Source: Camarhynchus parvulus
Taxonomy: Eukaryota; Chordata; Aves; Passeriformes; Thraupidae
DNA length: 64,000 nucleotides
Assembly (NCBI RefSeq): GCF_901933205.1
Contig: NC_044574.1
Coordinates: 3,928,733 to 3,992,732, forward strand
Reading direction: 5' to 3'
Shown: in pieces, positions 23,866 through 35,755 of the stretch
How positions within the stretch are numbered: position 1 is the first letter of the stretch
Layout of the letters: every line of letters starts with the position of its first letter
Notes under the pieces: model-generated
What the model was told of the DNA's origin: nothing
Database searches by the model: none
Seen by the model: only the letters and a program-made list of their open reading frames with translations
Position numbers and translations under genes: made by a program

Positions 23866-24359
23866 TGTCACTGTGATATTTCCTGGAAAAATCCCTTTGC
23901 CAGGATTTCTTCTCCTGGGAAGCTGAGAAGCCTAAGAGAAAAATGTAAATAAAAATTATCTGATTCATTTCTCCTGTGTTTGGCTGCTTTGGAATGTGGT
24001 CTGGAAATTGTTTACCAACAGGTGCATGTTTGATTGGTTTCATGTGAATTGTTTTAACTTAATGACCAATCAACATCAGCTGTGTCTGAGGAGTCACTTT
24101 CATTATCCTTCTTGTTAAGCCTTCTGTCTGTATCCTTTGTCTTTCTTTAGTATAGTTTTAGTATAATATATAATATAATATAATATAATATAATATAATA
24201 TAATATAATATAATATAATATAATATAATATAATATAATATAATATAATATAATATAATATAATATAATATAATATAATATAATATAATATAATATAATA
24301 TATCAGCCTTCTGAGAACATGGAGTTAGATTCCTCATCTCTCACCTCACAAACACCACA
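23866..24359 (+). mobile_element. Solo LTR, subtype A, with expanded AT core
   Basis: The LTR starts TGTCACTGTGATATTTCC and ends AAACACCACA. It is flanked by CAAGGG (23,860-23,865) and CAAGAG (24,360-24,365), a 6-bp target duplication with one change. It carries CTCCTGGGAAGCTGAGAAGCC, ATTGTTTACCAACAGG and ACCAATCAACATCAG, then CCTTCTGAGAACATGGAGTT near the 3' end. The core between TTAGTATAGTTTTAG and the 3' part has expanded into about 28 TATAA units, making this copy longer than its relatives (494 bp against 384-434). The AATAAA present in other copies is lost. No internal retroviral sequence adjoins. Confidence 0.9.
24162..24302. repeat. (TAATA)n array inside an LTR
   Basis: About 28 nearly perfect copies of a pentamer (TATAA/ATAAT) occupy the AT-rich core of the LTR. 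Confidence 0.97.
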
Positions 24360-24365
24360 CAAGAG

Positions 24366-24790
24366 TGTCTGTAGGACACCAGCATTGAGGGATAGAGTGA
24401 AAACACCACTGCAGGGTACTTTTGTAGAATGAAGGAGATTAAATCTGCTTGAAATTGTACAGAAATAATTTGTCCTTGTCTGGGGAAAGAGGGACAAACC
24501 CTCCTGTGGAGACCCCTTCCATCAGTCACACTCTTTTCATGTGTTCCTGTGACATCCTACAGCCAGGTAAGCATTTTGTCTGCATTTCAACCTGCCTTTT
24601 CTATGGCTGAGGACAAACCTCCATGGGCTGCCTTATTGTAGACCTAAAGAGCAGCAAACCATTTCAGTCCTTTAATTCACGATTTTCTCCAGAAATTTTG
24701 ACAAAGGTAATTATTAGGTTAAAGAAACAGAGAGGAAAAGCAGAAGAAAAATCAACCTGCCTTCCTTACCCCTTTCTAAACATCCCAGCT
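24366..24790. other. Unique sequence between two LTRs
   Basis: No recognisable exon or repeat. It may include the continuation of the interrupted CR1, too diverged to call. Confidence 0.5.
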
Positions 24791-25046
24791 GTTGGAACCC
24801 AGGACATTCCTCTGGCTGCCCTGGAGGACTCGAGACCCTGGCAGGGCGCTCAGAGACCTTGGAACAGAGTCAAAAACACCTGTGCCTTTGATTTTAGCCC
24901 GTGGAAAAAATTACCAACTTTGTGTGAAGATTTACAGGCCACAAGAGTTTGAGTAGAATGATAGTTAATCTGTCATAGGGTGAAAATGTAGAATTTTGGG
25001 GTTTTAGAATGGGGGTTCAAGAGACAAGATGGAGGAGTCTGGGCAT

Positions 25047-25202
25047 GTCGTCGTCGTCATTGTCATCGTCCTCCTCGTCCTCATCCTTCTCCTCATTCTC
25101 CTCCTCCTCATCCTCCTCGTCCTCTTCCTCGTCCTCGTCCTCGTCCTCCTCCTCCTCCTCCTCCTCCTCCTCCTCTTCTTCTTCTTATTCCTCTTCTTCT
25201 TC
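25047..25202. repeat. Imperfect (TCC/TCG)n trinucleotide tract
   Basis: About 52 pyrimidine-rich triplets: GTC repeats at the left, mixed CTCCTCGTC units in the middle, pure CTC units, then TTC at the right. The opposite strand would encode a run of Glu and Asp in one frame, but a TAA interrupts it, and the tract lies inside an LTR between its AAGATGGAGGAGTCTGGG and TTGGTTTAGAGTAGAGAC blocks. It is not coding. Confidence 0.92.
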
Positions 25203-25286
25203 ATTGGTTTAGAGTAGAGACAGACTGTCTAACATAGGTGATAGGTATTGGAAAAGTATTGTGAATAAAGTACACGTAGTTTTTAG

Positions 25287-25293
25287 TATAAAA
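25287..25293 (+). promoter_or_regulatory. LTR TATA box
   Basis: TATAAAA preceded by TTTTTAG, about 100 bp upstream of the AATAAA of the same LTR. Confidence 0.55.
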
Positions 25294-25388
25294 AACATAA
25301 CACCACCCCAAGGGCTGGGACTGTGCCACAACCCAACCTGCTGGACAGACCTCAGCAGGTCAGAGAAAGAATGTAGCAGATAAGACAA

Positions 25389-25394
25389 AATAAA
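25389..25394 (+). promoter_or_regulatory. LTR polyadenylation signal AATAAA
   Basis: AATAAACAACCTTGAAAAGC follows GCAGATAAGACA, the position expected at the end of R. Confidence 0.6.
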
Positions 25395-25479
25395 CAACCT
25401 TGAAAAGCAGAACCGATGAATCTCAACTTCTTCTTCAGTCACAGGGCTGGGAAAAAAGACTTTTTAATGCCTCAGGAGC

Positions 25480-26535
25480 CATTTCAGCCACAGAAAACCC
25501 AAAACCCAGCCAGCAGGCTGCAAGCCACAGCTCCCTCCACCGGAATCCAGCAACCCTTGCTGGCTGCACGGGGGCTCTGCTTGAGGACACTTCTCTCTGA
25601 GGTCATCTGTGCAAAAAGTGCACATCAGCAGCCTTCCAAAGGCAGCAGGGCTGTGATCAATACCCCGGGAGACAGCTAACATAACTTTAATTTCCACCTC
25701 AGTCCAAGGAAATAAAAAGCTGTGTCTTTCCACTGTCAGGCTCTAAGTGCCAGTTTATCAGATGTTTTGCAAGGAAGCAATTTCCTGCTTCCTGCTTGTG
25801 TTCATGCCAAGAGGATAAAGGGAGAATCTTTGAAGAAAGACTTTTTTTCCAGCTGCTTAGCACAGGTGGAAGAAGGGAAGAAAAAGCACTTGCGTCCGGT
25901 GAAGCAGAAATATGTCCTAAAGGCTAAACAGGAATATTTGATATTTATAGAGAATGGGAATCGCCCTTTCTGGCTCAAAATTAAAAGTGTTGCATTGCAC
26001 TGCATTGCATCAATCAAAGGTAACGTAGGTTTTCCAGGCCTTGTGTGGCACCTCTGTGTGCCTCAGCTCCAGTTTAGTCAGTAAAAAGTAGGAAAAGTTA
26101 GTTCTGTGAAGCAGATCTGGGCTTGGCTGTCATCATCAACAATTTAGACACATAATGGAAGCATAAAGTTCGCATATTGTACCTAAGGAGGGACATATCC
26201 TTAAGAAGAGATCCAAACTCTCAGCAAAACAGAGATCACATCCCAAGAAAGTGATGAAAGAAAGGCAAAGGCACTTTAGCCAAACACCTTCACCAGTGCC
26301 AGATCTTATTCCCCTTGAAGTGAGTGGACTTCTGCCATTGCCTTCAACAGAAAAAGGATTCAGGCAAAAAGGCTCTTTCCAGGCTGTTTGAATTTAAAAC
26401 AGCAACAGGGCTCAAGCCAGCAGAAGGATGGCCTGAAAATAATGCATTACATATGTTAAAAATGGGCTTGCTTAACTAAATGGACTTTTAGCAATTGTTT
26501 CAACAATTAATATGTTGAAAAGGAACTGCAAAGCT
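25480..26535. other. Unique sequence, no gene seen
   Basis: A 120-codon frame at 25,722-26,084 has no recognisable signature. No repeat was identified. Confidence 0.55.
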
Positions 26536-26539
26536 ACAG

Positions 26540-26612
26540 GAGTTGGGCTCAATGATCCCTGTGGGTCCCTTCCAACTCAGGATATTCTATAATTCCTTGA
26601 TCCCATGATTTT
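26540..26612 (+). mobile_element. CR1 LINE 3' tail
   Basis: GAGTTGGGCTCAATGATCCC, TGTGGGTCCCTTCCAACTCA and GGATATTCTATAATTCC are the terminal blocks of a CR1 subfamily in sense orientation. Confidence 0.88.
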
Positions 26613-29600
26613 ATGGACAAATTAACATTTTTTCTTAATGCATCTAAAGGAAGTTGGACCTTCACAGGGAGTGTGATCCTGGCCATGTCATTGTCAAGTC
26701 TCTTCACATGTACAATTGAATGGGTTAGGTCAGTCACACTCAGAATTATTGCAGATAATCTGGCTTTACCTCAAAATGTAAGTGACACTAAGATCAAAGC
26801 ATGTTCAGCCACTCTGTCTCAGAGAATAGGTGGAGATTTCTCAATGAACATTAAGTCTGTCGCTTTCAATCATTCTCATTATCTTCCAACTTATCTTGAC
26901 TTTGTTAAAGTCAGCAGTTTGTAATTTCAGCCAGACCTTTTGTGGATCGTATTCAAATATCTCACAGTATAAAACTAGTAAATACCCCTAGAAATGACAG
27001 TTGTGGTATTGGATACACTGAACACCTCTATGGAAGAAAACTGGTCGGCTCATGAACAGAATCAGTGCAGTGACCCATACTTTCTAAAATCATCAGAATT
27101 GTTGCACGTGCCCATATGCTCAGTATGGAAATCCAGGAGCTCCAACTTGTTGCCATATATCCACCAATTTTAACTATGAAGCAGCTCCAAATGTGGGACC
27201 TTGCACAAAGTCTCTGGTTTTATCTAAAATTTTCCCCACAGAAATGATCAGCAGCTTGAAAAATAATTTCTAGGACTGTTAAATGACCAAAAATTCCAGC
27301 TAAATTTTAAAAGGCTTCCCATGCTGACCAATTTTTTTTTTTCCCAAGGACACATACTAGAAAACATAAAGTACCCCTAAAATTAAATTCTTAGGGCTTT
27401 TACCATCTCATTCATAAATCAGTGAAGCTTTGAAGCCAAGTAGGATCTGAGCCATTTCTTCTCTTGGAAGGCTCTGACACACAGCCGTGGACTTCTTGAA
27501 TTTGGAAACTTCATTTTGATTTCCATCCCAGGTTTATTCAGGTTTGGGTGACCGCCTGTGGTTTTCAGCCCTTGATCCACAGGCACTGGGTGGTCCTCAG
27601 GGAGCTTCCAGAGACTTCTTGGCCAGCACAGAGTCACCAGATGTGCATTAACCTTACAGGATCCACAATTCCACCTGGAGGACATTTAGTTGTCTACCAA
27701 TGAGGTAAAGAATGAAAATTGTTAATTCCTGTGTCAGGCGTTAATTTTGTCACAGCTCAGATTGCTGTTTGCACACCCCACAGACAAGTGGAGCGCTGTG
27801 CAGTCATTTTGGGGCTGTGAAGATGTTTTAGTTCCCTGTTCTAATGTCCCACTCTCCTCACAGCCATCCCCTGGGTAATTCTGAGGTGTCAAACACCTCC
27901 ATGGTGAGGAGTTTCACCCTGGCTGGGTGTGATCCCCAGTGCTGGCAACGCTTCCAGCCAGGAATGAACTTTCCCTGGGGAACACTCACACAAGCACCAC
28001 TTGGATTCTTCAATCTTCTTCATGAACATGGTTTATAGAGCATGAGCTGCAGCAGGATGCAGTGAAGCATTTCAGGTCATATTGATATTTGGCTGCATCT
28101 TTTAATAATTATTGCTTGGCTGCACAGCAACTATTACACACAATACAGACAGATAATACTTTTCTCTCTCTCTCTGCAAAAACAAAAGGCCATAAAATGG
28201 TCATGTCTACCCATTCATTACTTTGACTTTGCAATGGTTTAGGGCAAAAAAGCCCAGTAGTATTTAGAACAAAAGCAAACAGGCTTAAGCCAGTGTTGTC
28301 AACACCATGTTAAAGCTCTTCACTCTGCTCTAAATGCAACCAGCAAAGTGCCTGACAGTGTCCACCCAAAACTCTCACAAAATGGTTTGAAATTCTGATG
28401 CATTGAAGAGCTCTTTTTTTTTTTCATGAAAGAAATTTAAGTTTGTACTCTTAAATTAGAAGCCAAATCCACATCAAGAAACATGTTCAAATGTTCATTT
28501 TTAGGAGAATGTTTTGTAGAACTGGTCTAAACCAATTTTTCTAATGAGAATTTCTGTTGAAAAAAAAAGAAAGTTGCTTCAGTTTTATGTGAACTATCTG
28601 GCTGTTTCTTAGGAAAAAAAAAAGAAGCCTCTGAGGTAAAACTTAATTCCTCAGAAGAACAAGGCATTTCAGGTGGGTTAAACAGCTCCTTTTGTCTCTC
28701 AGGATTGTATTCAAATGCTGATCTTGATTATGGTAACCTGTTTCAAAATATGGTACATGTCAGTGAGGATCTTAAAGGAGGTTTGGTGGCGATTTCTCCT
28801 TATGGGGAAATAATTTTATAAAAACCCCAACAGAAAAACAAGCTTCAAACCTTAACAGAGGATTGATATTCTTTAAGACTGCTCTTGATTTTATGTAAAA
28901 GCAGGATTTTCAGATGGAAAACTCGCTATCTCTGTAGATTAAATTCATGAACCTGACTACTTTCAATGCATTAAGTTAAGCAGGTGATAACATCTCACAG
29001 ATAAAGTCCTGTATTGATAAAGTGCATCTACCTTGGTCCTCTACAAGATTGCACAGGGGCATTTTAACAAAGCCAAAGCTGCTGAATCACAGCAGGGATT
29101 TGGATGTTCTCTTATTTGCCTCCACACTTAATCCAAGCCTTCAGAAATGGTTGTTATGGATCCTACCTATTGAAAAATATTTTAAAAGAATGTCTGAGGA
29201 ATGTTTAGAAAGATAAACATTTTCTGAAGGTATTACCAGCCCAAAGCTTGGCCCCTACTGCAGGAAGATTCTAGAACAGATAAATTTGATATTCCTTCTA
29301 TGTATGTTTGAGAATTGATGTAATTGCCAGCTTATTTCTTCAGGCTTTTCTTCAGTTACTATGAGAACGGCAGTTCCTTCCTAGGTGGGAGCAGAGATTA
29401 TTTCAAAAACTTCGTTATGTTACACAATTTGGTGTTCTAAGAAAAAGCAATAACCTGGGATGGGACTCAAAGAACAACTCATAACTTGGTCTCAGTAAAC
29501 CTTTTGAACCAATAAAGAAACTCCCAAGGTACCTGTGCTCTGGAACAAGAGTCTCTTGTTAACACAGTGTGAGAAACAGGCAAACTGCCACAAACAATTA

Positions 29601-30016
29601 ATTCCCTGCACTTCGGAGCTTCTCTTTTTATAGGGACTTTCTTTTTCCTGATATGCCTTTCCAAATGTAGTCAGGTGTGTTGGACAAAGCTAAATGGCTT
29701 CAAAATTTAAAAAAAACTCAGAAGATTTATGATTAGTTCTACATCTTGTTATTTTACTTGGTGATTTAAATTGTATTTTGTATCATCTTGGCTAATGTTT
29801 AGCAGCTTTTTATTGGAAATAAATAAATCTCAAAGTAGGTTGTATCTCTACTAGCTCAAACTTTCTGAGATTTTGAGGTCTAACTGAGATCTGGCTTAGT
29901 CACTGCCTAGAGACAAAACTACTCCAACAGCCTCAGGAGGTAGAATATGTAAGGAGTCACTGATTTCATGATTTCATTGACTATGAAGAATCCCAGACTG
30001 AGCATCCCATGATATG
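26613..30016. other. Unique sequence, no gene seen
   Basis: AT-rich sequence with short T and A runs (about 27,330, 28,415 and 28,610). The 88-codon frame at 27,419-27,685 (-) and others have no recognisable domain. Confidence 0.6.
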
Positions 30017-30351
30017 GAGCTGCTGGAGTGAGACCAGAGGAGGCCTCGGATGTTCTGTAAGGGCTGGAGCCAGGCTGGGAGAGCTGGGGGTGCTCACCTG
30101 GAGAAGAGAAGGCCCCAGGGAGAGCTCAGAGTCCTTTCCAGGGCCTAAAGGGGCTCCAGGAGAGCTGGAGAGGGGCTTGGGATAAGGAAAAGCTGTGGCT
30201 GCCTCTGGATCCCTGGAAGTGTCCAAGGCCAGGTTGGACAGGGCTTGGAGCAACCTGGGATAGTGCAAGGTGTCCCTGCCCATGGCAAGGGGTGGAACTG
30301 GATGGTCTTGAAGGTCCCTTCCAACCCAAACCATCCTGTGATCCTGTGATA
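30017..30351 (+). mobile_element. CR1 LINE 3' region with internal deletion
   Basis: It starts in the GAGCTGCTGGAG..AGACCAGAGGAGGCC block, passes through GGGAGAGCTGGGGGTGCTCACCTGGAGAAG, then jumps over the segment encoding the last part of the ORF to TCCCTGGAAGTGTCCAAGGC. It continues with AGGTTGGACAGGGCTTGGAG, CATGGCAAGGGGTGGAACTG and CCAACCCAAACCATCCTGTG, ending CCTGTGATCCTGTGATAT. The middle is shorter than in other copies such as 56,393-56,765. The overlapping 151-codon minus frame is an artefact. Confidence 0.92.
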
Positions 30352-30489
30352 TCAGGATTTCCATCTGTTCAGCAGGTTGAATCTCATCCTTAAATTTCTT
30401 TTTCCTGAGTGAAAATGGCAATTCCTCAATAATCACAAGAATCCTGGAGCTGTGGCATTACCAATGCTCACCCCTGAAAAGGAATTTAG

Positions 30490-30798
30490 TGTCACCACAG
30501 GACATGAAACAACACAAGGAGGACTCGCTGCTCTTTCCAAGGTAAAAGGGGGTTTTATTTTCTAACTCCAACATTTATAGATTTCCAAAAGTGACAGTGG
30601 ATTGGAGGGTGACAGTGCCACCTCTCCAATGACGCTGGACAAACCAACAGTCCATCAAATTTCTCCTCCTCCATGAAAGAATGCAAAACAATGAGTTATT
30701 TACATAAAGTGTGTGAGAAATTTCATTACAAGAATGGAAACATCAGAAGGCTTAGAAAATCTTAAAAAATCAGGGAGACAATTCAGTGCCTTGTCACA
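30490..30798 (-). mobile_element. Probable short solo LTR (about 309 bp)
   Basis: On the minus strand the element starts TGTGACAAGG and ends CCTGTGGTGACA, giving TGT...ACA termini. It contains a TATA-like CTATAAAT (30,573-30,580) and an AATAAA (30,554-30,559), both read on the minus strand. The layout is that of a retroviral LTR. No matching target duplication was seen (TTTAG on the left, CCTGG on the right), so the ends or the identity may be off. Confidence 0.55.
30554..30580 (-). promoter_or_regulatory. LTR TATA box and polyadenylation signal
   Basis: On the minus strand CTATAAAT is followed about 13 bases later by AATAAA. The two signals are very close together. Confidence 0.4.
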
Positions 30799-33340
30799 CC
30801 TGGTGAATAAACTGCTTCTGTTTTCCAGCAGCAATAATGGGTTACGAAATGTGTGACCCTGGGCTCCATCCTGCTCCCAAAGCCAACATAAAGTTTATTT
30901 TATTTCAGGAATGCCCCAGCTGCTCACATTCATTATCCCAACCATACAACAGCAAGGACAGTTGCTCATTTAGGGGTGGATGTAGAATCTCCCTGAAAAG
31001 ATGCAGGATGAGGGTGAAGTGGATCAATAACTGGATGCATCCAGCCACAATTATTGCTGAAAATTGACCCTCCCCATCTCTACAGTCTCTCTCTCAGCTG
31101 GGCATTCTTTTGTAGATTTATGTTCTTTCTTAAGCTTTTCAGAATAGACTTCCCATCCCACAGGCTATAAAACTTAATTAATCAAACACATTTTTTTCCT
31201 GGGCTGGAATTTATAAAACCAAAAATAAAGTGAGAAAAGAATCTATAAACAACTGTGTAGAGTGAGATAGAAAATTCATCAAAGCTAATTCCTTACCTCT
31301 GATACTATCCAGTGGCAGATCTTCAGGGAAAGTGGATAACTACGAAGACATTTATAGTGAAATCTTTTCCCTATTAAATCCTTCAGGCAGACAGTGGCAT
31401 AAGGACTTGCCACTGCAGTTAACGGTTCCAAACTTATACGTACTCCTCGAAAAAGTCTTATCAGGTTTTGAGCACAATCATTTAAATTTCCACAGCTTTC
31501 TGGGGTAATTTAATTAGGCTCCATATGAAATGCTGTTTCACTTTGTTTGTTTTGAGCTGCTTGCCTGATAATTGAATTGGATGTCCCCTATTCTCTGTAT
31601 TTCAAGAAAGGAAGAGTAATGATTCCCTGCTCACTTTTTCAGTGTCTCTCATTGTTTTCTGTGTGCCTGATCATGTCCATCCTGGTTGTTGCTAAATTAA
31701 AGGAACTGTTTATAGGATTGTTTCCTTATTGCAGAAGTTGTTACACACCTCTAGCCATCTTTGCCACCTTTGTGTGGTTTTCCCCTTCTTTTTGAGGTGC
31801 ATTATCCATTCTGAGATAACATAAGTCTCAGGAGGCACAAGAGATGAGGATTCAAACAGGGTTATGGTGCTGGTTTGGATCTTTATTCCCATCCTAATGA
31901 TCCCTAAGACCCCTTCTGGCTCCAAGCACTTCTTAATTACTGCCCCTGAAAGGTCTCCAAGATCCCTGCTCTGAGTGGCAATAATTAATGTAGAGCCTTT
32001 CACTGGGAATGGATATTCATGGTGGATTCTTTCCACTTGGGTCCCTTGGTGATTAGCAAAATTCCATCTGCCTTTCCCATTGCCAGCCACCCATATCAAA
32101 ACTGCAATGAAAAAACAAAAAAAAAAAAAAAGGAGACGGTTTTGTTTCTTACTCTGCTTCTCCCAGTGTCCATTGAGGTCAGCAGAGAGAAATAGATGGG
32201 GGTTCAGCTGGTCTCAGATGAATTAAGTTGCCCCAGATTTTACAAAGTTTTCAAAGCGAAAAACCACTTCTGAAATGGAAATGTTTTCTAACTGTGTGCA
32301 GCAGCTGAGCTGCACATTCTGGAGATTAGAAAGGGACTGTTTTACCCACAGAAAGACTTGATGGCAACACCACAAGAAAAGAAAGTGGTACCACAGCATA
32401 GTTACTCAGACACATTTTAATTCAAATTGGATGGGGTGGTGGGGGAGGAAATGCTGAAAGCCACAGAAATAGAATTTTTCCTCTCTTGCTTCAGTGTAAT
32501 TTAAAACATCAAACCATTTTTTAATGAGTTTTAGTAAACCAAGTCTTGCCTGCGACCTTCTCTGCCAAAATTTAGCCCGGAGAAACTTTTCAAAGCTGAT
32601 TTATAAATCCTATAAAACAGGGAGGTTGATGGTGGAAACAGTGAGCTCTGGACACCAGTACTTTTGCTGCCTTATTTTTAACTTTTAGTCTAAAGAGAGT
32701 CTCTGTAAGGTGTACTTAACTTGTATCCCACTGCTGAAATTCTGCTGAGAATTTGTCCTTATAAAACTGTGAGTTTGGTCTGTTCCATTTTGTTGGAATC
32801 AAAGAGAAAACCACGTTAGCAAAATAAAACGTGCAGAGGGAAACGTACCACCAAGCTCCTACCTTCAATAGAGGACCCTCATTCACAGCAATAAACAGCA
32901 AAAAGGCCACAAAACTGCTTGTGTTGTGCTGAAAAACTGGTTTCTTCAGCCAGTTCTCATTCTGGCACAAGGCTGGATAAGGTTTTCAAGGTACAGACCT
33001 TGTTGTTGTCACTATGGAAGGGCCAGCCCTGTGAGCCCAGTGCAGGATCTCCAGGAGATAACTGTCATGCAGATAATTGGTAATGACTAAGTTCATCAGG
33101 TTTTTTTTTCCTTGAGACTCAGTAATTACAGGATTTTGCCATCATCATCATTTGCACTCCTGTGCAGTGCTGATTTCCATTTCATACGCTTTGGGCCCTT
33201 TGCACCAAAATGAAATTTGAAATAAACCAAGGTTCTTTATCTCACAGCCCAGGACAGTGATCACAGCCCCAAGGCCCAATGGATGTTTGAACAGAACTCT
33301 CAGACTCAGGGACTGTGTCTGAGACTTTATCTGATTTTTG
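30799..33340. other. Unique sequence, one unexplained 129-codon frame
   Basis: No repeat was recognised. The minus-strand frame at 31,710-32,099 (129 codons) is the longest here not overlapping a known repeat, but I cannot assign it to a family. A poly-A run lies at about 32,117-32,132. Confidence 0.5.
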
Positions 33341-33412
33341 GGACTGTCCTGTGCAGGGCCAGGACTTGGACTAGATGATCTTTTTTATGTTCCATCCAAC
33401 TCTTTTCTCTCC
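33341..33412 (+). mobile_element. CR1 LINE 3' tail (degraded)
   Basis: GTGCAGGGCCAGGACTTGG, then ACTAGATGATCTTTTTTATG and TTCCATCCAACTC match the last 70 bp of CR1 in sense orientation. The terminal ATTCTATGA repeats are lost. Confidence 0.75.
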
Positions 33413-33520
33413 TCAGCCTTTATTTCTTGTAATTGTTTCTCCAGCCAAATGTAAAGACATGTATAGGAATTACATAAACTCAGGGAAAAGAAAATATTTT
33501 TAACAAACCAAGAAATAAAT

Positions 33521-33640
33521 CAGAAAATCCCAGAACCCTTAAGGTTGGAAAAGACCTCCAAAAGCATCAACTCCAACCTTTGACCAAACACCACCATAAC
33601 AACTAAACCACAGCACTGATTGCCACATCCAGCTGTGCAG
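33521..33640 (-). mobile_element. CR1 LINE 3' fragment
   Basis: The plus strand carries the complement of the CR1 end: CAGAACCCTTAAGGTTGGAA, AAGACCTCCAAAAGCATCAA and the ACCAAACACCACCATAACAA block typical of one CR1 subfamily. Confidence 0.85.
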
Positions 33641-35629
33641 ATAAAATAATTTCATTTGGAATTGACTTTCCTTCTAAATTTTGACTTCAGGTAGTGCCAG
33701 TGTCCACATGTGAGTTGGCAATTTGAATGGCTCTGACAGGAATTCACAATACAGACAATCACAGGGCGGATTTTAGGTGTCTGAGGGTGGTGGATGAATG
33801 ATTTGTTGTAGGAGCATTTCTTCCTCTTTAAAGGGGTGCTCAAGAACTAACTCAGAGCCCTGTAAACACCTCAGATCAGAAGAGCTCCTCTCATTTCCTC
33901 TCCCCACAAGAACAGGACCTGATGCTGTGACTCCATCCTGCACTGACCTCGATTCAGGCAGATTTCTTGATTAACAACTGAAGTCTTTCCTAATTAGTTA
34001 ACAACCACTTGCATTGATCAGCTTTCTTTGAGAGAATTTCACACAGAGTTCAAGCAAATGCTGTGAGCACAAACCTCCTGGCAAAGCACAGATTTTAGCC
34101 CCTCAAATACAGTTTAGAGCCACCACCATTGTGATTAACACTGAGAAAAACAGGAGAAAAGTTCAGCAAGGCTGATGACAAACAGCACTCCAGGGAGCAA
34201 TAAGGAAAAAAAGTGGTTTTATTCTGCACTGAGCAGGGCTGGCAGATGGAGCTGGTGGTGGTGGTTGGGATATTTTATGATTCTATTGTTTTCTAGTGCA
34301 TTTTATATTTTTTTTTTTACTTCATTTCCAAAATAAGTGCATGGGAGCCTGGGGATGTGAATATTCATTCCTAGCTCCATTACTTACTGCCCTAAATTAA
34401 GTGGTTTCTTAACATCCCTGCACCTCAGAGATCCCAGCTGTGAAGCAGGGCTTGCCCCTTTGTATCCATAAAGCACCTTGGGACTTGGGGAAGAGTTATC
34501 ACTATGCTCAAAACAAAACCAACAGCTCAGAACACACATCCCGATCCTGGTGGCCACATTGCAAATTGTGAGGACCATCCCTGCTCAGAGATCAGTTACA
34601 GACTGAAAAAATCTAGGCTGGTTTTCCCTGATTTTCCTGCCCAAAAAGGGGGAAAAACAAAAATGAGAGAGAGAGGAGAGGAGGGAAAAAAAAAAAAAGA
34701 AGCACTTCAAAAGGCAAAACCCATTGCCCAAGAGCATGAGATCTTAAAGTCTGCTGTTCAATATGTCTGTGGCTCCCAAAGTAGGGAGAGATCAAAACTG
34801 CAGCTCCACCACCTCTTCTTTACAATAACACTAATCACATTAGTCATTTCACAAGAATAACTCACTTTGATTTTGCCTTTTCATTTTGATTTGTAATGGT
34901 TAAAGGTTTGAAATAAAAAATTCAGGTTCAAGTGGGAAGAGCTGGTTGTAAAAGGATGAGGCTGCAAGGTGGAGGCTCTGGAAATGGTCACCACCTGCAG
35001 GGAAGGTTTAAAATTTGACCCAAGGGTTCTTCAATCTGCTTAAGGATATATATCAGCTTCTACAGTGTCCTGGCTTGGAGGGAGTTTGTTTTCCTTTCAA
35101 AGCTTTACTCTTCTTTTAGAGGGAAAAACAAAAAGGGCAATAAAAATAAAGCATAAGCAGGCAAATATTTCTTTTTTCACTTCTATGAGTTTTTTCATTG
35201 CAGAGGAAGAAGTCTGGTCTGATATTGCCTGAATCCTTCAGCAAAGAGACAACAAACCAAGAAGTCAAAGAACCTCAAGGTGATCTCCCATCCTTAACAC
35301 CTCACTTCAATTTGCTGTGCCCGATGCTGTGCCTGGTTACAGACTGAGGCCTCTGGGTTCAGGTGCCTCTGAAGGTCTCCAGGAGAACTCAAAGGAGTTC
35401 AGATGTCTCCAAAGTAAGACCATCCACTGCCTGAGCCTCCCCCTTGGTCCTTCCCACCTCATTTGCAGTGCTTCGCCTAATTGAGCGTTCCTTTTTTTTG
35501 TCTGTCGTACAGAATCAAGCCCCTGATTTTTGGTCAACTGTCTGTGAAGAAACAGATTAGGAAAAATGGAAATGTGCAGAGGTGTGCTTGGCAGTCCAGG
35601 CATGATTTTCTTCTTCACATCAAAAATTT
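33641..35629. other. Unique sequence, no gene seen
   Basis: A purine run (GAGAGAGGAGAGGAGGG then poly-A) sits at about 34,664-34,700. A 118-codon frame at 34,504-34,860 crosses it and is not credible as a gene. Confidence 0.55.
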
Positions 35630-35755
35630 AATCATAGAATGACAGAATGGTTAGGGTTGGAAGGGACCTTAAAGACCCTGCCATGTCACCCCCTGCCATG
35701 GGCACCTTCCACTGTCCCAGGCTTTTCCAAGCCCTGCTCAACCTGGATTTTACAA
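35630..35755 (-). mobile_element. CR1 LINE 3' tail
   Basis: The plus strand reads ATCATAGAATGACAGAATGG, GGTTGGAAGGGACCTTAAAG, CCCTGCCATGGGCACCTTCC and TCCAAGCCCTGCTCAACCTG, the complement of the CR1 terminus including its tail repeats. Confidence 0.93.

Larger units (their letters stand above)
24791..25475 (+). mobile_element. Probable solo LTR carrying a TCC/TCG tract
   Basis: Consecutive blocks have the look of a passerine ERV LTR: TGTTGGAACCCAGGACATTC, GATTTTAGCCCGTGG, AATTACCAACTTTGTGTG, ATCTGTCATAGGGTGAAAATG, AGACAAGATGGAGGAGTCTG, then the trinucleotide tract, TAGGTGATAGGTATTGG, a TATA box and a polyadenylation signal (AATAAACAACCTTGA). An alternative left end is TGTCATAGGG at 24,971. 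Neither boundary is fixed by a target duplication that I could find, so the ends are approximate. Sense is plus. Confidence 0.68.

Noticed and set aside
25004..25217. Ser-rich, Arg-rich or acidic proteins
   Set aside because: They are translations of a trinucleotide tract inside an LTR, with an in-frame stop interrupting the acidic frame.
31710..32099. 129-codon minus-strand frame as a retroviral gene remnant
   Set aside because: The composition is plausible for coding, but I could not match it to any gag, pol or env motif, and no LTR of a provirus brackets it.
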